Assembly (NCBI GenBank): GCA_020437365.1
Contig: JAGQWM010000029.1
Coordinates: 1-33,081, forward strand
Source of the DNA: Chitinophagaceae bacterium
GTDB taxonomy: Bacteria; Bacteroidota; Bacteroidia; Chitinophagales; Chitinophagaceae
Length of the DNA stretch: 33,081 nucleotides
Direction of reading: 5' to 3'
Of this stretch, positions 16,216 through 22,852 are shown piece after piece; position 1 is the stretch's first letter; every line of letters begins with the position of its first letter. Position numbers and translations under genes: made by a program. The notes under the pieces are model-generated. The model searched no databases. It had not been told where the DNA came from and was given only the letters and a program-made list of their open reading frames with translations.

Positions 16216-16243
16216 AACTCCGGCATTGTCCGGAGTTTTTTTT
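16216..16243 (+). terminator. Terminator after the DksA-like gene
   Basis: An 8-bp stem, AACTCCGG / CCGGAGTT, with a 6-nt loop (CATTGT), is followed by a run of eight T counting stem ends. It sits 26 nt after the DksA-like stop and 19 nt before the convergent MFS stop. It ends the ileS transcript and may hinder read-through from the opposite strand. Confidence 0.85.
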
Positions 16244-16261
16244 ATGCCTGGCTGTTTATAC

Positions 16262-17845
16262 TTAATGCAAATTTGCCGGGTTGAGTTTTGATTTTTTATT
16301 GCCCCGCACAATCAACACAAAGGGAACACAAATCAAAAACATCATTCCGATATAAAAAAACACATCCATATAGGAAAGTATCATCGCTTGTTTGGTTACT
16401 GAAAAATCCATGGCCTTATAGGCATCCTGCAAAGCAATATTGGCGGATATGCCTTTTTGCATAAATACATGTTGTAAACCCACTATTTTATTTTGTACCA
16501 TCGGGTTGGTAACATCGAGGTTACTCACAAGATTGGCGCGGTGTACCATAGTTTGTTGCGCCATAAAAGTGGTGATGAGTGCAATGCCGAATGAACCACC
16601 CAATTGTCGCATCATACCGGTAAAAGCTGCACCTTCTCCAATTTCTTTACCCGCCAAAGTACTCAATGATAAAGTGGTAATGGGTATAAACAATAATCCC
16701 ATCGCTGCACCTCTGAAAATCAACACCCAAAAGAAATTCGCATCGCTGGTATCAGGTGTTAAAATCTTCATACCCCAGATACAAAAAACAAAAAACATAA
16801 ACATACCGATAGCCCCGAGCAATTGATGCCGGGCACCGCTTTGCAATAATTTTCCGATAATGGGCATCATAAATGCAGTGGTCAAGGCCGAAGGCACCAT
16901 TAACAAACCGGCTTGTGTGGCTGTCCACCCGAGATTGGCTTGTGTATATAATGGAATAATAAAAGTGGAACCATATAAACCAAAGCCGAGGATAAAAGAA
17001 AGAATAGTACCGACTCGCAAATTACCGTTTTTCAATACCCGCAAATTCACAATCGGGTTTCTATACGTCAACTCCCGCCAGATAAAAAAGAAACATCCGA
17101 AAATGGCAACGACGGTTAAAATAATTATCGTTGAACTGGCAAACCAATCTTCTTCATGGCCTTTTTCCAAAACATATTGCAAAGAGCCAACAAAAATGGC
17201 CAATAATGCAATGCCGAGCCAGTCAATATCTTTGGCTTTACTTTTTGCAGCATATCGTGGGCTACGAACAAATTGTAAGGTCAACAAAGTAGCAATGATG
17301 CCCAGCGGAATGTTGATATAAAAAATATAGGGCCAGCCACCTTGTACATTATCAATGATCCAACCACCCAGCGGTGGTCCCAAAGTCGGGCCAATGATAA
17401 CACCCATTCCATAAATAGCCTGCGCCATGCCTCGCTTTTCAATGGGAAAACTTTCTGTAATGATAGTTTGAGAAGTAACTAACAAAGCACCACCGCCTAC
17501 ACCTTGTAAAAAACGGAAAAGAATAAGCTCATTCAACCCGGTAGCATTGCCACATAAAAAAGAACAAAGCGTAAATAACATAATGGAAGCGGCAAAATAA
17601 TTTCTTCTTCCAAATTGTTGCGACAACCAACTTGTCATCGGTACAACAATGACATTCCCAATAGCATAGGCAGTAATCACCCAACCAATTTGCGAAGTGG
17701 TAACACCCAGGTTGCCTTTCATATCAGTGATGGCCACGTTGACAATGGTGGTATCTACAATTTCCAGCAATGCACAAACCACTGCTGTGATTGTAATGAT
17801 GACTCTTCTTGAACCATACTCTACCAAAGAAATTGATTGCTCCAT
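16262..17845 (-). CDS. DHA2-family MFS drug transporter (EmrB/QacA type)
   Basis: A 527-residue inner-membrane antiporter with about 14 hydrophobic helices. The DHA2 motifs are visible: LEIVDTTIVNVA in TM1, WLSQQFGRRNYF (motif A) between TM2 and TM3, and GPTLGPPLGGWI (motif C, antiporter signature) in TM5. The charged GHEEDWF-like loop in mid protein is typical of EmrB. It is the last gene of a tetR-tolC-hlyD-MFS operon, 13 nt after the HlyD gene. With that adaptor and an outer-membrane channel it should form a tripartite pump exporting hydrophobic or toxic compounds directly to the outside. Confidence 0.93.
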   Translation of the reverse strand: MEQSISLVEYGSRRVIITITAVVCALLEIVDTTIVNVAITDMKGNLGVTTSQIGWVITAYAIGNVIVVPMTSWLSQQFGRRNYFAASIMLFTLCSFLCGNATGLNELILFRFLQGVGGGALLVTSQTIITESFPIEKRGMAQAIYGMGVIIGPTLGPPLGGWIIDNVQGGWPYIFYINIPLGIIATLLTLQFVRSPRYAAKSKAKDIDWLGIALLAIFVGSLQYVLEKGHEEDWFASSTIIILTVVAIFGCFFFIWRELTYRNPIVNLRVLKNGNLRVGTILSFILGFGLYGSTFIIPLYTQANLGWTATQAGLLMVPSALTTAFMMPIIGKLLQSGARHQLLGAIGMFMFFVFCIWGMKILTPDTSDANFFWVLIFRGAAMGLLFIPITTLSLSTLAGKEIGEGAAFTGMMRQLGGSFGIALITTFMAQQTMVHRANLVSNLDVTNPMVQNKIVGLQHVFMQKGISANIALQDAYKAMDFSVTKQAMILSYMDVFFYIGMMFLICVPFVLIVRGNKKSKLNPANLH

Positions 17846-17858
17846 TCTGCTAATGCTT

Positions 17859-18971
17859 CTACTTTCTTTTTAATGAATCCAAATGCACATCGACCCGCAC
17901 ATTCATTCCCGGGCGGAGTTGTTGGATGAGGGTATCTTTTGTATCAGTAAATTCAATTTTCACAGGAAGCCTTTGTACAACTTTGACAAAATTACCAGTG
18001 GCATTATCCGGTGGCAATAAGGCAAATGTGGAACCGGTAGCCGGAGAAAACGAACTGACAACCGCTTCAAATTTATGACCGGGAAAAACATCAGCTTTGA
18101 CAATGACTTTCTGCCCTACAATCATTTTATTCAATTGTGTTTCTTTAAAATTGCCAATGACCCAAACATTTTTACTGTGCACAATAGCGAATAAGGATTG
18201 GCCGGCTTGAACAAACTGACCCGGCTGTACATTCACCTTCGACACGATACCGTCTTGTGTGGCGGTTATGACTGTATAAGACAATAATAATTTAGCCGCT
18301 TCTACATCTACCACTCTTTGTTGAATAGCAGCATCTGCCACATTGATTTGCGTAGCCGACGCATTGCTCTGCACCGATACTGCATGGGTTTGTTCAGCAG
18401 CTTTTTTCTTTTGTTGTTGCAAAATATCGAGTTGGTTCTCGGCCAATTGTTTTTTAGCCAATGCCTGATCATATTGTTGTTGTGTTATAGAATGGTCTCG
18501 TACCAGGTTGGCATAGCGTTGATAATCTTCAGTAGCTCTGCGCAGGTTAATCTTTGCTGCTTCTATTTGTGCATCCACTTCGGCTATTGATGCCTGTGAG
18601 GTTGCAATATTTGCTTTGGATGCTTGCGTATTAGCTTTGGCACTACCCAGATTCGATTGGGCAATGGCCAAGGCGGCTTCTGCTTGTTTTACTTGGATAA
18701 CAAAATCCCTGTTATCAAGTATCAACAAAGTATCTCCTTTTTTCACTTGTTGATTGTCATTTACTTTTACTTCCGTTACATACCCCGAAACCCTGGGAAT
18801 AACGGGAATAATATCGCCACTGACCTGTGCATCATCCGTTTCTTCGTGATGCAAACTGTGCTGATATTTGGTGTACCCAAACCAACCACCACCGATGACA
18901 AGGATGGCAAGGATGATGATGAAAACCGGGTTTCTTTTTTTGGGTTTTGTTGTTTCGTTTTTTGTTTCCAT
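17859..18971 (-). CDS. HlyD/EmrA-type membrane-fusion protein
   Basis: A 370-residue periplasmic adaptor with one N-terminal anchor (PVFIIILAILVIGGGWFGY, about 15-33). The following HHEETDDAQVSGDIIPVIPRVSG is the classic EmrA start. A lipoyl half-motif (VKVNDNQQVKKGDTLLILD) comes next, then a long Ala/Gln-rich coiled-coil hairpin (about 95-215), the second lipoyl half (VQPGQFVQAGQ) and a C-terminal beta-barrel/membrane-proximal region ending in RPGMNVRVDVHL. It couples the MFS pump to the TolC-like channel. Spacing of 14 nt from the tolC-like gene and 13 nt to the MFS gene shows one operon. Confidence 0.93.
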   Translation of the reverse strand: METKNETTKPKKRNPVFIIILAILVIGGGWFGYTKYQHSLHHEETDDAQVSGDIIPVIPRVSGYVTEVKVNDNQQVKKGDTLLILDNRDFVIQVKQAEAALAIAQSNLGSAKANTQASKANIATSQASIAEVDAQIEAAKINLRRATEDYQRYANLVRDHSITQQQYDQALAKKQLAENQLDILQQQKKKAAEQTHAVSVQSNASATQINVADAAIQQRVVDVEAAKLLLSYTVITATQDGIVSKVNVQPGQFVQAGQSLFAIVHSKNVWVIGNFKETQLNKMIVGQKVIVKADVFPGHKFEAVVSSFSPATGSTFALLPPDNATGNFVKVVQRLPVKIEFTDTKDTLIQQLRPGMNVRVDVHLDSLKRK

Positions 18972-18985
18972 TTCTGCTGCAATTA

Positions 18986-20323
18986 TTATTTTACTATTTC
19001 CTGGCTTAAAATGCCGGTTGTTTGCAAAAGCTTACTATAAGCGACAAAGGCATCGGCACGGGACAATGTGTACCGCAATGAGGCTTGTAATTGTGCAACA
19101 TCTGCATCTAATAATTCTGTTGTGGTAGCCAGGGCATTATCGAATTTGTTTTTGACGATTCTGTAATTTTCTTTGGCTTGTTCAAGGGCTTTGGCAAATA
19201 CTTCAATTTTTTTTCTGTTACTGATTAATGCATAATAGTCTTGATTCACTTCCAGCAACGCTTTATCGTTGAGCAATGCTTCATTGGCAATCATTTGTTT
19301 TTCCCTGGCTTCTGCTTGTTCCCTTTTCGCTTTATTTTTCCATAAAGATCCAATGTTGTAAGAAACGCCCAGCCCGATATTTAATGCGTTGGTGACAGAA
19401 AACACTTTAGGAATATCGGCGGCAATGTATCCACCCGATAATTGGACCGAAGGCCATTGTTCTCCTTTTACTATTTGTACATTGGTATTGGCAGCTTTGG
19501 TTCTGAGTGAAATGGCTTCGAGGTCTTTGCGATTTTTCAATGCCAATTGCCAAAAATCATCTAAGACTCTTGTGTCTACTTCACGGGCAATGCCCGCTGT
19601 ATCTAACTCCAAATCGGTAGCCACCGGCAACCCCAACATTAAATCCATATTGACATTGGCCAGTTTCAAATTATTTTCGGCATCGAGTAAACTTAATTCA
19701 ATATCGGAAGTTTGTAATTCAGCTTTTAATAAATCATTGCGGGCCAGCAAGCCGTTCTTTTCCATGTTGGATAAATCTTTTTCACGGGAACGTGACTGTG
19801 CTAGGTTTTCTTTTACCAATCGAACCGTTGAATGAGCTTTAAACAAAGTGGCAAATGCCTCTATCGTTGTTTGAATGACTTCCTCTTTTTGACTCTCCAC
19901 ATCCAGCATTGCTGCTTTTTCCAAATATTCAGACATTTGAATTCCATAACGGATACGTCCACCCGTAAATAGAGGAAGCGACACATTACCAATGGCATAC
20001 ATCGCCTGGTTGGGCTTGGGTGTTTCTCCTGAATTATTATTGCCGCCGTTATTATTCCCTGATTTTTTTAAAGCTAAATTGGCAGCTGTTAAACGTAAAT
20101 ATGAACCGGAAAGGCTGACATCCGGCCCTCTTTTTTGCACGGCTTCTTTTAGTGCCGCCGTTGCTTCTTCTACTTTTGCCTGACTATTTTTTAATTGGTT
20201 ACTATGTTTGATACTCAAGTTGATGGCTTCCTGCAAACTCAACAGTTTTTTCTCTTGTGCCTGTGCATAAAGGCCCGGCCATAAAAGGGACAAAACAATC
20301 AACTGAATTATTTTACGCTTCAT
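18986..20323 (-). CDS. TolC-family outer-membrane efflux protein
   Basis: A 445-residue protein with a signal peptide (about 1-22, ending LYAQAQ) and two TolC-type OEP repeats made of long helices and short strands. Indicators are LSLQEAINLSIKHSNQLKNSQAKVEEA at the start of repeat 1 and the Asp/Gln-rich DLEAISLRTKAANTNVQIVKGEQWPSVQLSGGY at the start of repeat 2. It forms the exit duct across periplasm and outer membrane for the adjacent HlyD-MFS pair. Its start codon overlaps the end of tetR by 11 nt, so translation of the two is probably coupled. Confidence 0.92.
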   Translation of the reverse strand: MKRKIIQLIVLSLLWPGLYAQAQEKKLLSLQEAINLSIKHSNQLKNSQAKVEEATAALKEAVQKRGPDVSLSGSYLRLTAANLALKKSGNNNGGNNNSGETPKPNQAMYAIGNVSLPLFTGGRIRYGIQMSEYLEKAAMLDVESQKEEVIQTTIEAFATLFKAHSTVRLVKENLAQSRSREKDLSNMEKNGLLARNDLLKAELQTSDIELSLLDAENNLKLANVNMDLMLGLPVATDLELDTAGIAREVDTRVLDDFWQLALKNRKDLEAISLRTKAANTNVQIVKGEQWPSVQLSGGYIAADIPKVFSVTNALNIGLGVSYNIGSLWKNKAKREQAEAREKQMIANEALLNDKALLEVNQDYYALISNRKKIEVFAKALEQAKENYRIVKNKFDNALATTTELLDADVAQLQASLRYTLSRADAFVAYSKLLQTTGILSQEIVK

Positions 20324-20942
20324 TCGTTAGTATTGTTTTAAAGATTTTTTTGATGTGCTGACTTAATATCATTTGAATTTTTTTCATCAAAGCTTCCTCC
20401 GACAATCCTTGCAATCCTTGCTTCTCGGCAAAATATTGTTTCGTCATGTGGACATGATTAGCAATTCCAACCATGGTGGACATCAGCAAATAAATATTTA
20501 TATCGTTTGTAAATACGCCTTTTTTCTGTCCTTCTTCAATCAGTTCCTGTATCAATAGCATATTCCGGTTTTTCAAATTGTAAATTTGAGCTATCACCAA
20601 CGGGTTGCTATTTTTCATTTGCTCCCGAAGCATAATCGTATTAAAGTATTGTTGACTGGTGAGTTTATTGATATATTCATCAATTAAGGATTCCATCTTT
20701 TGCAATGGAGTCAATTCTTTATTCTGAATCATGGATTCCAATTGCAGTTTGAAAAACTCACTCCGATAAACGAAAACGGCTTCCAGGAGTTTTTCTTTGG
20801 AGCCGAAATAATATGAAATCATAGCCAGGTTGACTTCTGCTGCTTCAGCAATATCCCGCACAGAAGTACCATTGAAACCTTTTGTAGCAAAAAGTTTCTC
20901 GGCCGTATCCATAATATGAATTTGTTTTTCATTGTATTCCAT
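20313..20942 (-). CDS. TetR/AcrR-family regulator of the efflux operon
   Basis: A 209-residue repressor. The N-terminal HTH is clear: IMDTAEKLFATKGFNGTSVRDIAEAAEV followed by NLAMISYYFGSKEKLLEAVF. The ligand-binding C-terminal half is helical and not diagnostic. I choose the ATG at 20942 (MEYNEKQ) rather than an in-frame ATG at 20978, because the latter lies upstream of the predicted transcription start and inside the operator. It is the first gene of the efflux operon and overlaps tolC by 11 nt. The tandem operator and promoter just upstream indicate negative autoregulation of tetR and the whole pump, relieved by a pump substrate. Confidence 0.93.
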   Translation of the reverse strand: MEYNEKQIHIMDTAEKLFATKGFNGTSVRDIAEAAEVNLAMISYYFGSKEKLLEAVFVYRSEFFKLQLESMIQNKELTPLQKMESLIDEYINKLTSQQYFNTIMLREQMKNSNPLVIAQIYNLKNRNMLLIQELIEEGQKKGVFTNDINIYLLMSTMVGIANHVHMTKQYFAEKQGLQGLSEEALMKKIQMILSQHIKKIFKTILTNEA

Positions 20943-20965
20943 CACCCCAAATTTTATTGCGGATG

Positions 20966-20996
20966 CAAAACTAAACAAATGTTTAATTAAAACAAA
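20966..20996 (-). promoter_or_regulatory. tetR-efflux operon promoter (TTTG-N19-TAGTTTTG)
   Basis: Read on the minus strand, TTTG at 20996-20993 is followed after exactly 19 nt by TAGTTTTG at 20973-20966. That is a full match to the Bacteroidota -33/-7 consensus and spacing. The predicted start of transcription is near 20961, leaving a leader of about 20 nt to the tetR ATG at 20942. Confidence 0.75.
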
Positions 20997-21007
20997 CGTT
21001 TAATTAA
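20973..21007. promoter_or_regulatory. Tandem operator for TetR-family repressor
   Basis: Two near-identical copies of AAACAAAYGTTTAATTAA start at 20973 and 20990 (17-nt period, 17 of 18 positions equal). Each contains a dyad: AAACA-AA-TGTTT and AAACA-AA-CGTTT. Copy 1 fills the spacer up to the -7 element and copy 2 covers the -33 element, so a bound repressor would block RNA polymerase. Confidence 0.7.
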
Positions 21008-21021
21008 TAAAAATTTTAACA

Positions 21022-21036
21022 CATTGATTATCAATG
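21022..21036. repeat. Perfect palindrome CATTGAT-T-ATCAATG
   Basis: A 15-nt perfect dyad lies between the ald stop and the tetR operator. As RNA it can form only a 5-bp AT-rich stem, so it is a weak terminator candidate for ald. A protein-binding site is the alternative. Confidence 0.3.
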
Positions 21037-21052
21037 AAAAAAAGGAGAATTT

Positions 21053-22267
21053 TTATCGTTGGCTGGCAATCAGGAGGTTGAGATCGGTATATTTCAGGTT
21101 GAAACGTTGGCTCAGGTAGAAATTGGTTAAGAAGCCTTTGAACAAGTAAATGCCATTGCGCAGGTGGACACGGTGCCAGATTAAGTTTTCAAAGCCGCCT
21201 TCTTCACCGGACTCCAGTAAAAGCGGAGTCAATACATTGCTGATGGCCTGCGAAGCTGTTCGGGAAAAACCGGAAGGAATATTCGGTACACAATAATGTA
21301 TCACGCCATATTTCATAAAAATGGGATGTTCGTGTGATGTAATTTCTGAGGTTTCAAAACAACCGCCTCTGTCAATGCTTACGTCAATGACAACAGAGCC
21401 GGGCCGCATATTACTCACCATTTCTTCGGTAACCACCATGGGCGTTCGGCCGGTTTGCGAATTCAAAGCGCCGACAGCTACTTCACAGGTTTTTAATTGT
21501 TTGGCCAACATACGAGGTTCTATAACGGAGGTCCATAGCCGAAAACCAATATTATTTTGCAATCTTTTTAAACGATACACACTATTGTCGAATACTTTGA
21601 CAGAAGCCCCTAACGCTAAAGCTGCACGGGCCGCATTTTCGCCTACAATACCAGCACCGATAATGATAACTTTTGTTGGCGCTATGCCGGAAATTCCACC
21701 CAGTAAAACACCTTTGCCATGATTGGCAGAACCAAGATATTGTGCGGCTATCAACATGACAGCACTCCCGGCAATTTCACTCATACTCCGGACAATGGGA
21801 TAAGAATTGCTATCGTCTTTGAGGTTTTCAAATGCTACCGCCGTTATTTTTTTCTTCATCATCGTTTCCATAATTTCTGCTTTCATTACAGAAATATGGA
21901 TGGGTGAAATGATGACCTGGTTGAGTTGTAAAAAAGGTAAATCTTCTTCAATAATGGGAGCACTTTTTACCAAGATTGGTGCTTTAAAAACCGCTTCTCT
22001 TTCATAGACAATTTTGGCGCCTGCTTCACTATAATCTTTATCGCTGAAATGAGATGCTTCACCGGCATTGTGTTCGATCATAACCTGGTGCCCATTGCTG
22101 GCCAATAAACTAACGGCATCCGGCGTCAGGGCAATCCTGTTTTCCTGAAAAGCAATTTCTTTGGGAATGCCAATCATCATGCCTTCAGATTTGGGCTTTA
22201 TGTCCAAAGTTTCTTCCAGCGGTTCATAACTGAATGAAGGACTTATTTTAGGTTTTTGCTGACTCAT
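21053..22267 (-). CDS. ald: Alanine dehydrogenase
   Basis: NAD-dependent oxidative deamination of L-alanine to pyruvate and ammonium, cytoplasmic. The 404-residue protein has an N-terminal extension of about 29 residues before the canonical start MMIGIPKE, an extension that is usual in Bacteroidota. Substrate-binding segments ENRIALTP (Arg) and LVKSAPI (Lys) are intact, as is PIHIS (catalytic-type His). The NAD fold reads IIIGAGIVGENAA, and VIDVSIDRGGCFE carries the conserved Asp near the nicotinamide. HYCVPNIPSGFSRTAS closes the domain. It follows tsaE by 76 nt on the same strand, a common pairing in the phylum. Confidence 0.88.
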   Translation of the reverse strand: MSQQKPKISPSFSYEPLEETLDIKPKSEGMMIGIPKEIAFQENRIALTPDAVSLLASNGHQVMIEHNAGEASHFSDKDYSEAGAKIVYEREAVFKAPILVKSAPIIEEDLPFLQLNQVIISPIHISVMKAEIMETMMKKKITAVAFENLKDDSNSYPIVRSMSEIAGSAVMLIAAQYLGSANHGKGVLLGGISGIAPTKVIIIGAGIVGENAARAALALGASVKVFDNSVYRLKRLQNNIGFRLWTSVIEPRMLAKQLKTCEVAVGALNSQTGRTPMVVTEEMVSNMRPGSVVIDVSIDRGGCFETSEITSHEHPIFMKYGVIHYCVPNIPSGFSRTASQAISNVLTPLLLESGEEGGFENLIWHRVHLRNGIYLFKGFLTNFYLSQRFNLKYTDLNLLIASQR

Positions 22268-22334
22268 TAAATCGTATGCAAATTAAAGTTTAAGCGGGAA
22301 ATATATCTTTCAATAAGTGTGTTTAAGGCCTTGT

Positions 22335-22342
22335 CAAATATA
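22335..22342 (-). promoter_or_regulatory. Candidate -7 element for ald (TATATTTG)
   Basis: On the minus strand TATATTTG matches TAnnTTTG and lies directly after the tsaE stop, predicting an ald leader of about 63 nt. There is no good -33 element at 19 nt, so ald may simply be co-transcribed with tsaE. Confidence 0.35.
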
Positions 22343-22343
22343 C

Positions 22344-22763
22344 TTATTTTTTAGCGAAAAGCAGGTGACGGGTTTGTGAATTCAATACGGTTAAATAACA
22401 ATGAACGGTTCCTTTTGGCAATAAAGTTGCTGCTTTTTCCGGCCATTCTACAAAACAAAAAGCACCACTATAGAAACAATCTTCCACCCCGGCTTGCAGG
22501 ACTTCCGCGGTGTCTTTCAGGCGGTACAAATCAATATGAAAAAAAACGTTTTTAGCCGGCTCGTTTTGATATTCGTTAATGATAGAAAATGTAGGGCTGC
22601 TCATAGTATCTTGCACTCCTTTTGCTGCACATAATGCCTGAATAAATGTTGTTTTACCAGCACCCATTTCACCATGAAATGCAAAAACCTTTTCCGTGGG
22701 AAATAGTTGCCAGCATTTTTCGGCCGCCTCTTTTATTTCCGCTAACGTAAAATGGATTTCCAT
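22344..22763 (-). CDS. tsaE: tRNA t6A-modification ATPase TsaE
   Basis: A 139-residue P-loop ATPase that works with TsaB and TsaD in threonylcarbamoylation of A37 in ANN-decoding tRNAs. Walker A is GEMGAGKTT (about 30-38). The family blocks SSPTFSIINEY, FHIDLYRLKD (Walker-B-like region) and CFVEWPEKA all follow in order. Its length is normal. The ATG (22763) has a TATTTTTG element ending only 4 nt upstream. The gene is divergent from the P-type ATPase, with 89 nt between the start codons. Confidence 0.93.
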   Translation of the reverse strand: MEIHFTLAEIKEAAEKCWQLFPTEKVFAFHGEMGAGKTTFIQALCAAKGVQDTMSSPTFSIINEYQNEPAKNVFFHIDLYRLKDTAEVLQAGVEDCFYSGAFCFVEWPEKAATLLPKGTVHCYLTVLNSQTRHLLFAKK

Positions 22764-22767
22764 CTTT

Positions 22768-22775
22768 CAAAAATA
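22768..22775 (-). promoter_or_regulatory. Candidate -7 element of tsaE (TATTTTTG), leaderless
   Basis: The minus-strand TATTTTTG matches TAnnTTTG and is separated from the tsaE ATG by 4 nt (AAAG). If used, transcription would begin at or next to the A of the start codon. A weak TTTA lies 21 nt upstream in place of a -33 element. Confidence 0.4.
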
Positions 22776-22840
22776 CAATTAATAGCAACCATGTTGTAAA
22801 CATTTTCCACTTCTGAAAACCAACTTCCTGCCGCTTCAAT

Positions 22841-22848
22841 TAATTTTG
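22841..22848 (+). promoter_or_regulatory. Candidate -7 element of copper ATPase gene (TAATTTTG), leaderless
   Basis: TAATTTTG matches TAnnTTTG and ends 4 nt before the ATPase ATG at 22853 (CATA between), the same geometry as on the divergent tsaE side. No TTTG is seen at the -33 position. Confidence 0.4.
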
Positions 22849-22852
22849 CATA

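Noticed and set aside
21022..21036. Perfect palindrome considered as the ald terminator
   Set aside because: Single-base centre leaves only a 5-bp AT-rich stem as RNA and no clean T-run follows on the minus strand; kept only as an unexplained repeat.
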